A stretch of 32,808 nucleotides of DNA, from the IMG/VR virus record IMGVR_UViG_3300042895_000322, positions 1-32,808 of that record. One strand, given 5' to 3'. The notes beneath the pieces were generated by a model. It saw nothing but the letters and a program-made list of their open reading frames with translations. It was not told where the DNA came from and made no database searches. The translations under genes were made by a program, and so were the position numbers. Below, one piece after another: positions 6,280 to 15,008 of the stretch (position 1 is the stretch's first letter; every line of letters starts with the position of its first letter). This stretch comes from a virus.

Positions 6280-7410
6280 ATGAATATATTTAATTGCAGA
6301 AGTCCGTTTATAATTTCAGTTGATGGAGATGATGATCAAACAGCAACTAAAGTAGAATTGTATATTTGGAAAGTAGGTGAAACTGCACCTGCAACACCTA
6401 CAAAAGTTTTAGAAAAAACAAAGTACAGCGATACTCAATTTATTAACTACTATAATATAAGTCCGTTTGTTTATGATGTAATTAATACAATTAGCGAAAC
6501 TGATTTTGCTTATAATGTAGAAATATTAACATATTATAAAATAGATGCAGATTGGATATTAGTAGATGAAATAGAATATGTTTCAGTTAATGGGTATAAT
6601 AGTTATGGAACTAGTACTACTTATAGCTATACAACTAATTGTGCTATATTAAGAGGTTCATATGCACCTGGAATTCCTAAAATAGATTATTTCTATGATA
6701 CTGATACACTTGGGTCGTTTAACCCTACAATAGATTTAATATTTGATTTTTCAACTACTTCAAGTGATTTTTTAATACAATATTATACAACTTCTTTTGA
6801 TGTAGACCATTACGAAGTTCAAAACGATTATATAAATTATACTAATGATGGTTTAATTGATAAACATAGAGTATCTATGATAGTTGCTCCTACAGTAGGT
6901 GATATAGTTAGTACTGAATTTAAAATATTTGAAGATGATGGAGAAAGGGTTATTTTATTATTTGAAGCGTTATTAACTCCAATTTGTGAACCAAAATATA
7001 AACCATTAATTTTAAAATATGTAAATAGTGTAGGTGGCTTACAAGAAATTACTTTATTTAAAAATAGCACTAAAACTATTGATGTAAAAGGTTCTGATTA
7101 TAATACTAATACTTTTACTGCAGGTTATCCAAATTACGATACATCTTTAGGTCAAAAAAGAATATTTAATAAAAATGGTGGTACTACAATTAAATGCAAT
7201 ACAGGTTGGATAAGTGAAGATAAAAATTTGGATATACAAGATATAATGTTATCAGAAAATTTATTCTTAACTTCATTAGATTTTTCAATTAGTAATGCAG
7301 TTACTTTAAAAAATACTTCTCAATTAATGAAAACACATTTAAATGAAAAAGTAATTAATTATGAATTAGAGTTTGAATTTTCAAACAAATTAATAAATAA
7401 TGTAGTATAA
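6280..7410 (+). CDS. Putative tail protein (tail-tip region)
   Basis: 376 aa, beta-rich and low in charge, beginning MNIFNCRSPFIISVDGDDD. Repeated strand-forming stretches and a C-terminal LDFSISNAVTLKNTSQLM segment are visible. No catalytic motif seen. The 3' end abuts the 789-aa tail-tip gene with a TAATGG junction. Position between tail completion genes and the large tail protein suggests a distal tail or baseplate component; this is inference from context. Confidence 0.5.
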   Translation: MNIFNCRSPFIISVDGDDDQTATKVELYIWKVGETAPATPTKVLEKTKYSDTQFINYYNISPFVYDVINTISETDFAYNVEILTYYKIDADWILVDEIEYVSVNGYNSYGTSTTYSYTTNCAILRGSYAPGIPKIDYFYDTDTLGSFNPTIDLIFDFSTTSSDFLIQYYTTSFDVDHYEVQNDYINYTNDGLIDKHRVSMIVAPTVGDIVSTEFKIFEDDGERVILLFEALLTPICEPKYKPLILKYVNSVGGLQEITLFKNSTKTIDVKGSDYNTNTFTAGYPNYDTSLGQKRIFNKNGGTTIKCNTGWISEDKNLDIQDIMLSENLFLTSLDFSISNAVTLKNTSQLMKTHLNEKVINYELEFEFSNKLINNVV

Positions 7411-9779
7411 TGGTATCAGTTGAAATTTATATTAAAGTAAATGATGAATATAAAAGATTAGATTTATTTAAAGATGAAAAAATAAGTTTAACTTCTTCTA
7501 TTCAAAATGTAAACGATTTAAGTAAAGTATTTACTGATTACACTCAAAGTTTTACTGTACCTGCATCTAAAAATAATAATCAAATATTTAACTATTGGAA
7601 TGAAAATGCTGTTAATGATGGTTTTGACCAAAGAGTTAGATATGATGCAATAATAGAATTAAACACAATACCTTTTAAAAAAGGTCAGATACAAATAGAA
7701 AAAGCAAACGAAAAAGATAATAGAGTTGAAAGCTTTTCAATTACTTTTTATGGTAAGGTAAAACAAATTAAAGATTTATTTAAAGAAGATAAATTAAATA
7801 TTTTAGATTATAGTAGTTTAAATCATCCTTATACTTATGGTGAAGTATTAGGTAGAATAAATGGTAGTATAGTAGATGATGTTAGTTATCCTTTAGTAGG
7901 CAATCAAAATAAATATGAATATTTAACTGGTGGTACAAATGATATTACTGTAGGTGGTAGTTTAGCTAAATCAATAGTTTATACTGATTTATTTCCTGCA
8001 ATTCCTGTAGCTAAAATATTTGATTTTATTCAAAATTATTATAGTGCTTTATATAATATTAATTTAACTTTTAATAGTACACTATTTGATACTTCTTACT
8101 GGAAAGATTTATATTTATTAGGAAAAAGCAAAGAGCAACAACAAGTATATACTGCACCTGTTAGAGTAAATATTACAACACTGGTTAGTTCAAATTTTCC
8201 TACTCAACCTTTTACGGATTTTAATTTAGCAACAGATGTACTTTTTATAAACCCAAAATCAAACAATCCTTTATTCCCTGGTAGAACACCACAATTTAAT
8301 AATGTTTGGACTTCTTACTTTATATTATTTGTAAATGTTAGTAACCCTACTATTCCGTATAGATTAATTGTTAGAAAACTAGATGGAACAATATTTGCCG
8401 TATTTAATAATTTAACTGGTAATACTAACCAAACAGTATTTACAACTACTCAAACAGGACAAAGTTTTTATTTTGAAATTGAAAGCGAATCACCACTTAC
8501 TTTTAATACTGCTTTATTTATAGACCAAACAGTAACAGGTGAATATATTAATGTTTTTGGAAGTATAGTATATGGCAATTATAGTATCACTCATTATTAT
8601 ACAGGTGGTAGTCAATCTACTACACAAACAATAAATATTGGTGATTATATACCTGATATGAAAATAGTGGATTTCTTTAATGGTATTATAAAACTATTTA
8701 ATTTAACAATAACTGCAACAGGTGAAAATACTTTTAATTTAGAACCTTTAGAATTTTATTATGCTTATGGTGATTATATAGATATTAATAGCTATGTAAT
8801 TAATGATAGTGTAGATTTAGAAAGAACTAAATTATTTAAGAAGTTATCTTTTAGCCACGAAAAATCAGACAATGTATTAAACAACTTTTTTAGAAATACC
8901 TTTCAAAGAAAATACGATTATGGCGATTTAATTTATGAAGATGATTTAAGTAATGAAAGTACTACTTATGAAATAAAATCACCTTTTGAGGATGTAATGT
9001 GGGAAAGAGCAACAGGTGAAAACTTTATGACTACTTCTTTAATAGATAAAGATTTAAAACCATATAAACCAAAACCTATATTAATGTATAAAAATAATAT
9101 AGATGGAGCTTTTACAAGTTTATCACAACCAATAAAAATGTTTGATGGAACTAACTATAATAATTTAACAAAATATGTTAGATTTTCAAATGAATTATTT
9201 ATAAATAATGATATAGCTAGTTTAAACTTTGGTGAAGAGCAGTCAAGTTGGAATTTAAGTGCTTTAGCAAGTGATAGTTTATTTGCTCTTTGGTACAGAA
9301 ATTATATTAGTGGTTTATATGATATACGCTGTAGAATAGTTAAATTAAAAGCTATTATGCCTATAACTAAATTATCCAATATTAAATTAAATGATAAAAT
9401 AGTTTATAAAGATAAAAAATATATTATAAATCAATTTACTGCTGATTTAACTTCAGGTGAAGTTGATTTTGAATTAATATCTGATTTTAGAGCAGTAACT
9501 AATTCTGCAAATGGCACTGATAGATTTGCTTTAAAACAAACATTCTATATAGATAATACAGCACAAGATTTAGAAGTTACTATTTTAAAACTAAATAGTG
9601 AAAAATACGATGTAGAATATTTAGGTACTTCATACGAAAGTTTAGATAATTATGCAGATGGAACTTTTATAGTACCTATTGATTCTAATACTACAGGTGA
9701 TGTAGCATATAAACAAATAATAATAACCTATTACAATCCTAGAGTAATACAATATATAAATATTATACAAGATGCTTAA
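7410..9779 (+). CDS. Large tail-tip/baseplate protein
   Basis: 789 aa. The N-terminal domain starts MVSVEIYIKVNDEYKRLDL and contains DLSKVFTDYTQSFTVPASK, a segment common in large tail proteins of Bacteroidota siphophages. The centre (about 270-400) is Thr/Asn-rich and beta-like. The last third holds a hub-like stretch (MKIVDFFNGIIKLFNLTIT) and a C-terminal strand-rich domain. Together with the upstream 376-aa protein it likely forms the tail tip. No signal peptide or enzymatic site seen. Confidence 0.55.
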   Translation: MVSVEIYIKVNDEYKRLDLFKDEKISLTSSIQNVNDLSKVFTDYTQSFTVPASKNNNQIFNYWNENAVNDGFDQRVRYDAIIELNTIPFKKGQIQIEKANEKDNRVESFSITFYGKVKQIKDLFKEDKLNILDYSSLNHPYTYGEVLGRINGSIVDDVSYPLVGNQNKYEYLTGGTNDITVGGSLAKSIVYTDLFPAIPVAKIFDFIQNYYSALYNINLTFNSTLFDTSYWKDLYLLGKSKEQQQVYTAPVRVNITTLVSSNFPTQPFTDFNLATDVLFINPKSNNPLFPGRTPQFNNVWTSYFILFVNVSNPTIPYRLIVRKLDGTIFAVFNNLTGNTNQTVFTTTQTGQSFYFEIESESPLTFNTALFIDQTVTGEYINVFGSIVYGNYSITHYYTGGSQSTTQTINIGDYIPDMKIVDFFNGIIKLFNLTITATGENTFNLEPLEFYYAYGDYIDINSYVINDSVDLERTKLFKKLSFSHEKSDNVLNNFFRNTFQRKYDYGDLIYEDDLSNESTTYEIKSPFEDVMWERATGENFMTTSLIDKDLKPYKPKPILMYKNNIDGAFTSLSQPIKMFDGTNYNNLTKYVRFSNELFINNDIASLNFGEEQSSWNLSALASDSLFALWYRNYISGLYDIRCRIVKLKAIMPITKLSNIKLNDKIVYKDKKYIINQFTADLTSGEVDFELISDFRAVTNSANGTDRFALKQTFYIDNTAQDLEVTILKLNSEKYDVEYLGTSYESLDNYADGTFIVPIDSNTTGDVAYKQIIITYYNPRVIQYINIIQDA

Positions 9780-9930
9780 AAATATAATCCAATTACTGCA
9801 GCTACACGACCATTATGGAGTTAGTGAAAATATAGAAATAGCTAAAGGTAAAAATGAACTACCTAAATCATTTAAAAAAACTGTACCACAACTTAAAAGA
9901 ATTATAAAATGGCAATCACAAAAACAGTAA
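9772..9930 (+). CDS. 52-aa hypothetical protein before the tape measure
   Basis: ATG at 9772 lies in the end of the 789-aa gene, and the stop at 9928 overlaps the tape measure start by 22 nt, so it fills an otherwise empty 130-nt gap. It is helical and basic (MLKNIIQLLQLHDHYG, then SFKKTVPQLKRIIKW). No family recognised. Tight overlaps at both ends support real translation. Confidence 0.5.
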   Translation: MLKNIIQLLQLHDHYGVSENIEIAKGKNELPKSFKKTVPQLKRIIKWQSQKQ

Positions 9931-11693
9931 ACCTTGATGTACAAAGCAATTTAGACGAAGCTAGTAAATCAGTAGGTACTTTAAAATCACAATTAAGAGA
10001 AGCACAAGCTGAGGTTACTGCATTATCTGATAAGTTTGGTGCTACTTCTCAACAAGCTGTAGAAGCTGCAAAAAGGGCATCTGAATTAAAAGACAGAATA
10101 GGTGATGCTAAAGCTTTAACTGATGCGTTTAATCCTGATGCAAAATTTAGAGCTGTATCTGCATCTTTATCAGGTGTAGCAGGTGGTTTTTCTGCTGTTA
10201 CTGGTGCAATGGGCTTACTAGGTGCAGAATCTGAAAGTGTAGAAAAGCAAATATTAAAAGTTCAATCTGCTATGGCAATAGCTTCTGGAGTACAGGAGTT
10301 AGGAGAAAGTGCCGATGCTTTTAAACAAATGAAAGCAGTTGCTATTGATGCGTTTAAAGGAATAAAATCTGCAATTGGTAGTACAGGTATAGGTTTATTT
10401 GTAGTTGCTTTAGGTACGATATATGCTTATTGGGATGATATTAAAGAAGCTGTTAGTGGTGTAAGTGAACAGCAATTAAGATTAAATGATATATCTCAAA
10501 GAAATGTAGACCAAGCAGAAGAAAAATTAAAAACTATTTCTGCACAAGATAACATTTTAAAACTACAAGGTAAATCAGAGCAAGAAATTTTAGCAATTAA
10601 AGTTAAACAAACTGATGAAGCTATTGCAGCTACTAAAATAAACATTGAAAACCAAAAAACCACAAATAAATTAGCTGAAATTGGAGCTAAAAGAAATTAT
10701 GAGATGCTTAAATCTTATATTGACTTTATTTCTGCTCCTGTTAGATTTTTATATGAAACTGCTACTAGTGCAATTAATAAAATAATAAACACTATAAACA
10801 AAATACCAGGTATAGATATTAAAGCTAATATAGATGAAAAGTTTGGAGATAAAGCAGCTGAGTATATTGCTAAATTAGGTTTTGATCCTGCAAAAGTAAA
10901 ATCTGATGGTGAAGCAACTGTTAAAGCTTCACAAGATACTTTAAATAAACTTTTAAATGATAGAGCAGGTTATATATTAGCTTCACAAGCTATAGATAAA
11001 CAAGGCACAGATAAACCTGCAATACAAGATGATAAAACTAAAAAGAATGAAGAAGTAAAATTAGAAAGAGTAGAAGCACTTGCTAGTTTGGTTTCTCACG
11101 AAGATGAAAAATTTAAATTAATAGAAAATGGTTTAGCAAAAAAAGCTGAAGCACTAAAAAATGATCTTGCAGGTGAAAAGGAAATTAGTCAAGCTTCAAT
11201 AGATTTGGCAAAAGCAGAAGCAAAAGCTAAAATGGATGCTTTAGATTCTTATGGTAGTGCTTTAGGTAGTATTGCAGGTATGTTAGGTGAATCTACCGAT
11301 GCAGGAAAAGCTGCTGCTGTTGCAAGTGCCACAATATCTACTTATACATCTGCAAATAAAGCTTATGAATCACAATTAGCTATACCTACTCCTGATGCAC
11401 CTGTTAGAGCTACTATTGCTGCAGGTATTGCTGTAGTTAGTGGTTTATTAAATGTTCAAAAAATACTTTCTGTAAAAACTCCAGGTGGTGGAGGTGGAGG
11501 TTCTGCTCCTGCTGCTGGCGGTGCACCTGCTGCCCCTAGTTTTAATGTTGTTGGTACTGGTGGTGCAAATCAAATAGCACAAGTTATGAACGATCAAGGA
11601 ATTCCACCTGTACAAGCTTATGTAGTTGCTAGTAACGTAACATCTGCACAAAGTTTAAATAGAAACATAGTAAACAACGCTACTTTAGGATAA
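9909..11693 (+). CDS. Tape measure protein
   Basis: 594 aa. The first 75 residues are a coiled coil (LDEASKSVGTLKSQLREAQ). Hydrophobic, Gly/Ala-rich stretches follow (VSASLSGVAGGFSAVTGAMG and IGSTGIGLFVVALGTIYAYW), then long helices, and a low-complexity Gly/Ala/Pro tail near the C-terminus (GGGGGGSAPAAGGAP) ending NRNIVNNATLG. This is the usual layout for tape measure proteins, which set tail length and pass into the host envelope on ejection. Rather short for a siphophage, so a short tail is expected. It is encoded after the tail-tip genes instead of before them. Confidence 0.85.
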   Translation: MAITKTVNLDVQSNLDEASKSVGTLKSQLREAQAEVTALSDKFGATSQQAVEAAKRASELKDRIGDAKALTDAFNPDAKFRAVSASLSGVAGGFSAVTGAMGLLGAESESVEKQILKVQSAMAIASGVQELGESADAFKQMKAVAIDAFKGIKSAIGSTGIGLFVVALGTIYAYWDDIKEAVSGVSEQQLRLNDISQRNVDQAEEKLKTISAQDNILKLQGKSEQEILAIKVKQTDEAIAATKINIENQKTTNKLAEIGAKRNYEMLKSYIDFISAPVRFLYETATSAINKIINTINKIPGIDIKANIDEKFGDKAAEYIAKLGFDPAKVKSDGEATVKASQDTLNKLLNDRAGYILASQAIDKQGTDKPAIQDDKTKKNEEVKLERVEALASLVSHEDEKFKLIENGLAKKAEALKNDLAGEKEISQASIDLAKAEAKAKMDALDSYGSALGSIAGMLGESTDAGKAAAVASATISTYTSANKAYESQLAIPTPDAPVRATIAAGIAVVSGLLNVQKILSVKTPGGGGGGSAPAAGGAPAAPSFNVVGTGGANQIAQVMNDQGIPPVQAYVVASNVTSAQSLNRNIVNNATLG

Positions 11694-11697
11694 AATA

Positions 11698-11725
11698 ACA
11701 ATTTAATATAATATTAATTTTTAAA
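11698..11725 (+). promoter_or_regulatory. Late-promoter-like motif L3 (protease)
   Basis: ACAATTTAAT (11698-11707), 6 nt, TTAATTTTTAAA (11714-11725), 10 nt before the protease ATG. Same block spacing as L1, L2, L4 and L5. Confidence 0.55.
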
Positions 11726-11735
11726 TAAAAACTAA

Positions 11736-12329
11736 ATGAATTTAATTGAATTAATTATAGACGATAACGAAGAATTGCAAGGTGTAGAAGCTATTAGCGT
11801 AGTAGAATCACCTGCAATAGAATCTGACTTTGTTGCTTTAAAAACAGAAGAAGTTAAACTTGCAGAAGTATCTAAAGAAAAGCGTATATTAATGGGTGCT
11901 GTATTAATACCAGAAAAACCTATTTATAGAAAGAGTGGTGATACTGAATATTACATTTATTTTTCAAAAGATACAGTAGTAAAAGCTTCACAGTTATTCT
12001 TAAAAAAAGGCAACCAATCTAATAGCACTTTAGAACATCAAAAAGCTATTGAAGGGTTAACAGTTGTTGAAAGTTGGATAGTAGAAGATTTAACTAAAGA
12101 CAAATCTGCACTATATAATTTAAGTGTACCAGTTGGTACTTGGATGGCTTCTATAAAAGTTGATAATGACGAAATATGGAATGACTTTGTTAAAACAGGT
12201 AAGGTTAAAGGATTTTCACTTGAAGGATATTTTGCTGACAAATTAGAATCTAAAAAAGAACTAAGTAAAGAACTAACAGAAGAAGAAACTTTAATAGAAC
12301 AAATAAAAGAAGTTTTAAGAAACAATTAA
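11736..12329 (+). CDS. XkdF-like prohead protease
   Basis: 197 aa. The sequence matches the XkdF-type putative phage serine protease family: an N-terminal DNEELQGVEAISVVESPAIE, an AVLIPEKPIYR strand, LEHQKAIEGLTVVESWIVED (candidate catalytic His), and FVKTGKVKGFSLEGYF (candidate catalytic Ser). It probably cleaves scaffold or capsid protein during head maturation. It is the first gene after late motif L3 and begins the head module. Confidence 0.85.
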   Translation: MNLIELIIDDNEELQGVEAISVVESPAIESDFVALKTEEVKLAEVSKEKRILMGAVLIPEKPIYRKSGDTEYYIYFSKDTVVKASQLFLKKGNQSNSTLEHQKAIEGLTVVESWIVEDLTKDKSALYNLSVPVGTWMASIKVDNDEIWNDFVKTGKVKGFSLEGYFADKLESKKELSKELTEEETLIEQIKEVLRNN

Positions 12330-12340
12330 TAAATAATAAT

Positions 12341-12535
12341 ATGAGCAAAAAAACAAAAAGTAAAACAAGTCCTGAAAACGGCAGAAGAGGTTGTCTATGT
12401 GATGACGGAACTTATAAATCAGAATGCTGTAATGGCGATCTACAAAATCAAGGTGTAGGTACATTAGTAAGTCAAGGTGTAAGTCAAGTAACAAACACTA
12501 ATACAGCTAGAGTAATAAGTAACTCAAGAGGATAA
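12341..12535 (+). CDS. 64-aa Cys-containing small protein
   Basis: A basic N-terminus (MSKKTKSKTSPENGRRG) is followed by a four-cysteine cluster (GCLCDDGTYKSECCNG) and a Gln/Val/Ser-rich tail (GVGTLVSQGVSQV). Similar short proteins sit next to protease and capsid genes in flavobacterial phages; the function is not known. Leader is A-rich. Confidence 0.6.
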   Translation: MSKKTKSKTSPENGRRGCLCDDGTYKSECCNGDLQNQGVGTLVSQGVSQVTNTNTARVISNSRG

Positions 12536-12559
12536 TTAACAAATAAAAATTAATATAAA

Positions 12560-12886
12560 ATGAACGAATTAAAAAATGTAACTAACAAGTTATTTAAAAC
12601 AGAATTAGAATCACACAAAGTAGAATTAGCTTTAGTAGATGATATTAAAAAAATGTATGCTCCTCTTGGTGGAAAATTTTTATCTTTAGAATCAGATTTA
12701 TTTGATGTTAAAAAAAAGATGTTAGATTTAAAACAAGAATTTGAACAAGCATTATCTAAAATTGAAAAAGCAAATCAAATGGCTAAAGATTTAGGAGCAA
12801 ATGAAGTTATTAATATGCTATCTGAATTTGATAATGCAACAAAACAAAAAATAAAAGATATTGTAACTATAACTTCTAAAATATAA
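12560..12886 (+). CDS. Helical hypothetical protein in the head module
   Basis: 108 aa, almost entirely helical, with a coiled-coil core (KKKMLDLKQEFEQALSKIEK). No motif recognised. It lies between the protease and the scaffold, so a head assembly role is possible but unproven. The terminator at 12893 follows directly. Confidence 0.6.
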   Translation: MNELKNVTNKLFKTELESHKVELALVDDIKKMYAPLGGKFLSLESDLFDVKKKMLDLKQEFEQALSKIEKANQMAKDLGANEVINMLSEFDNATKQKIKDIVTITSKI

Positions 12887-12892
12887 TAAATT

Positions 12893-12923
12893 AAAAAGGG
12901 TAACTTAAATGCTACCCTTTTTT
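12893..12923. terminator. Bidirectional terminator between convergent genes
   Basis: AAAAAGGGTA (12893-12902) pairs with TACCCTTTTT (12913-12922). With A-tract on one side and T-tract on the other it can terminate both the + gene ending at 12886 and the - gene ending at 12941. Confidence 0.8.
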
Positions 12924-12940
12924 AATTAAATACAAATAAG

Positions 12941-13084
12941 TTAAAATAAGTTTAAATCAGTTTCTAATTGTTTAATTTTTTCTTCTAAATCTTTAATTTT
13001 ACTTCTTAAATGTATTATTTCATCTGCATAATTATACACTTGTTTTAATAATCTAATTATAATTTCTTTTTTACTTGTTTCCAT
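12941..13084 (-). CDS. 47-aa coiled-coil micro-protein on the minus strand
   Basis: Second gene of the only minus-strand unit. Read from ATG at 13084 down to TAA at 12941, it overlaps the upstream minus gene by 14 nt, suggesting coupling. The protein (METSKKEIIIRLL, then HLRSKIKDLEEKIKQLE) is a predicted amphipathic coiled coil with leucine/isoleucine heptads. It probably dimerises or binds a partner. Function unknown. Confidence 0.6.
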   Translation of the reverse strand: METSKKEIIIRLLKQVYNYADEIIHLRSKIKDLEEKIKQLETDLNLF

Positions 13085-13232
13085 CACATTTTTTTATATA
13101 TTCTTCTATCATATCTTCTAACTCGAAAATTTCTTCAGTAGTTAAACATTCAATTATAGTAGTTTTTATTTTTAACTTCCAATAAGTTAATCCGTGTGCT
13201 CTATCGGTTTTTTTCTTTAAATATGTTCTCAT
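13071..13232 (-). CDS. 53-aa hypothetical protein on the minus strand
   Basis: First gene of the minus-strand unit, starting at ATG 13232, about 16 nt after promoter P4. The N-terminus is basic (MRTYLKKKTDRAHG), followed by LTYWKLKIKTTIIE and an acidic helix (TTEEIFELEDMIEEYIKK). No family recognised. Opposite orientation inside the late region and an operator-rich promoter suggest it is expressed at a different time from its neighbours, possibly as an early regulator or host-takeover protein. That is inference. Confidence 0.6.
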   Translation of the reverse strand: MRTYLKKKTDRAHGLTYWKLKIKTTIIECLTTEEIFELEDMIEEYIKKCDGNK

Positions 13233-13247
13233 AGTGTTATTTTTTTA

Positions 13248-13297
13248 CAAATATACAAACTAATTTTATATAAAAAACATTTTAACATAACATTAAC
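13248..13297 (-). promoter_or_regulatory. Promoter P4 with two 11-bp-phased GTTAA repeats (minus strand)
   Basis: On the minus strand, GTTAAT starts at 13297 and GTTAAA at 13286, 11 bp apart. The box TATATTTG occupies 13255-13248. The repeats start 42 and 31 nt before the box, exactly as two of the three repeats in P1. The sequence between repeats and box is also similar to P1 (T-rich, ending TTTG). It drives the minus-strand pair. Confidence 0.65.
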
Positions 13298-13312
13298 ATT
13301 TATAAAAATATA

Positions 13313-13340
13313 ACAAACTATAATAACTTTTATTTTAAAA
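13313..13340 (+). promoter_or_regulatory. Late-promoter-like motif L4 (scaffold and capsid)
   Basis: ACAAACTATA (13313-13322), 6 nt, TTTATTTTAAAA (13329-13340), the most divergent of the five copies but with the same spacing. It lies just beyond the P4 repeats, back to back with the minus-strand promoter and 29 nt upstream of the scaffold ATG. Confidence 0.5.
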
Positions 13341-13369
13341 TAAAGTATTTAACTAAATTAAATATAAAT

Positions 13370-13948
13370 ATGTCAAATGTAATTAATCAAATCAAAACCA
13401 TTTTGGGAATGGAAGTAAAACTTGCCCAAATGAAGTTAGATAACGGAACAGTTTTAGAAGCTGAAGCTTTTGAAGCTGGTATGCCTGTTTTTATCGTTAA
13501 CGAAGAAGATCGTATCGCTTTACCAATTGGTGAGTACAAATTAGAAGATGGATCTATCTTAAAAGTTGATGAAGAAGGTATTATTGCTGCTATCGAAATG
13601 CCAGAAGAAGAAATGCCAGCTGCTGAAGAAGAAGTTGCATCTCCTGCTGAAGGTAATGAAGAAATGGCTGCTGAGGTTTCAACACCTAAAAAAGTTATCG
13701 AATCTACAATTAAAGAATCTCACTTTTCTAAAGAAGATGTAGATGCTTTAAAAGCAGAAATTGAAGCTTTAAAAACTGAATTAGCTTCTTTAAAAGAAGT
13801 AAAAGAAGAAGAGGTAGTAGAATTATCTGCACAACCTTTAACTCACAACCCAGAAGCAAAATCTGAGGTTAAATTAAACTTATACTCACAGTCAAGAACT
13901 AGAAATACTTTTGATACTGTGTTAAGTAAAATTGCAAACATTAAATAA
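13370..13948 (+). CDS. Capsid scaffolding protein
   Basis: 192 aa. A globular N-terminus (about 1-75) with strands such as IGEYKLEDGSILKVDEEG is followed by a very acidic Glu/Ala/Pro linker (MPEEEMPAAEEEVASPAEG), a coiled coil (DALKAEIEALKTELASLKE) and a short basic C-terminus (RTRNTFDTVLSKIANIK) that likely binds capsid. This is the layout of phage scaffolds encoded directly before the major capsid gene. A likely substrate of the XkdF-like protease. ATC and GCT codons are more frequent than in the tail genes, consistent with high expression. Confidence 0.75.
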   Translation: MSNVINQIKTILGMEVKLAQMKLDNGTVLEAEAFEAGMPVFIVNEEDRIALPIGEYKLEDGSILKVDEEGIIAAIEMPEEEMPAAEEEVASPAEGNEEMAAEVSTPKKVIESTIKESHFSKEDVDALKAEIEALKTELASLKEVKEEEVVELSAQPLTHNPEAKSEVKLNLYSQSRTRNTFDTVLSKIANIK

Positions 13949-13970
13949 TAACTAAATTAAAAATTAAAAA

Positions 13971-14924
13971 ATGGCTACTACAACTAGTATTACAACTACT
14001 TACGCTGGTGAATTTGCAGGAAAATACATCTCTGCTGCTTTATTATCAGCTGCTACTATTGAAAATGGTGGTATCGAAGTAAAACCTAACGTTAAATACA
14101 AAGAAGTAATTAAAAAAATTGCTACTGATGCTATCGTTAAAGATGCAACTTGTGATTTCACTGCTACTTCTACTGTAACTTTAACTGAAAAAATTCTTCA
14201 ACCAGAAGAGTTTCAAGTAAACTTACAATTATGTAAGAAAGATTTCCACTCTGATTGGGAGGCTGTACAAATGGGATATTCTGCATTTGACTCTTTGCCA
14301 CCATCATTTGCTGATTTTATTTTATCTCACGTAGCTGCTAAAGTTGCTGAAAAAACAGAACAAAACATTTGGAGGGGTGTTACTGCTAATGCAGGTGAAT
14401 TTAACGGAATTGCTACTTTAGTTTCTTTAGATGCTGCTTTACCTACTGCTCAAGAAGTTGCTGGAACTACAGTTACTGCTGCTAACGTTGTTGCTGAATT
14501 AGGTAAAATTGTTGATGCTTTACCAGCTGCACTTTACGGAAAAGAAGATTTATACTTATATGTATCTCAAAATATTGCTAAAGCTTATGTAAGAGCATTA
14601 GGTGGATTTGGAGCTTCAGGTTTAGGTGCTAATGGTACTAACGCTATGGGTACTCAGTGGTGGAATAACGGATCTCTATCTTTTGATGGAATTAAAATGT
14701 TTGTTGCTAATGGATTAGCTGCTAACACTGCTATTGCTACTTTGAAATCTAACTTATTCTTTGGAACGGGCTTACTTAACGATCTAAATACTGTGAAGTT
14801 ACTAGATATGCAAGATTTGGACGGGTCAGAAAATGTAAGAGTAGTAGTACGTTTTACTGCTGGTGTACAATACGCTATTGTTGAAGATATTGTAACTTAC
14901 GGAATCACTAACGCTGCTAACTAA
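13971..14924 (+). CDS. Major capsid protein
   Basis: 317 aa. Thr-rich N-terminus (MATTTSITTTYAGEFAGKY), then segments like those of Bacteroidota siphophage capsids (LQPEEFQVNLQLCKKDFHSD, FADFILSHVAAKVAEKTEQN, WRGVTANAGEFNGI) and a C-terminal LDGSENVRVVVRFTAGVQYA. An HK97 fold is expected from the family but not shown by sequence. It follows the scaffold by 22 nt and ends at a strong terminator, and its codon use differs from the tail genes. Confidence 0.88.
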   Translation: MATTTSITTTYAGEFAGKYISAALLSAATIENGGIEVKPNVKYKEVIKKIATDAIVKDATCDFTATSTVTLTEKILQPEEFQVNLQLCKKDFHSDWEAVQMGYSAFDSLPPSFADFILSHVAAKVAEKTEQNIWRGVTANAGEFNGIATLVSLDAALPTAQEVAGTTVTAANVVAELGKIVDALPAALYGKEDLYLYVSQNIAKAYVRALGGFGASGLGANGTNAMGTQWWNNGSLSFDGIKMFVANGLAANTAIATLKSNLFFGTGLLNDLNTVKLLDMQDLDGSENVRVVVRFTAGVQYAIVEDIVTYGITNAAN

Positions 14925-14944
14925 TAATTAGCAAAACTAAACTT

Positions 14945-14980
14945 AAAAGGGTGGTGGAAAAAACACCATCCTTTTTTTTT
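14945..14980 (+). terminator. Rho-independent terminator after the capsid gene
   Basis: AAAAGGGTGGTG (14945-14956) pairs with CACCATCCTTTT (14964-14975) with one G-U pair, followed by more T. No clear promoter lies between it and the tail tube gene at 15009, so some readthrough is likely. Confidence 0.85.
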
Positions 14981-15008
14981 ATTAATAAATCAAATAAATA
15001 TATAAATT

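Noticed and set aside
14981-15008. Sixth late motif before the tail tube gene
   Set aside because: The 28-nt gap is A/T-rich but has neither block at the right spacing.
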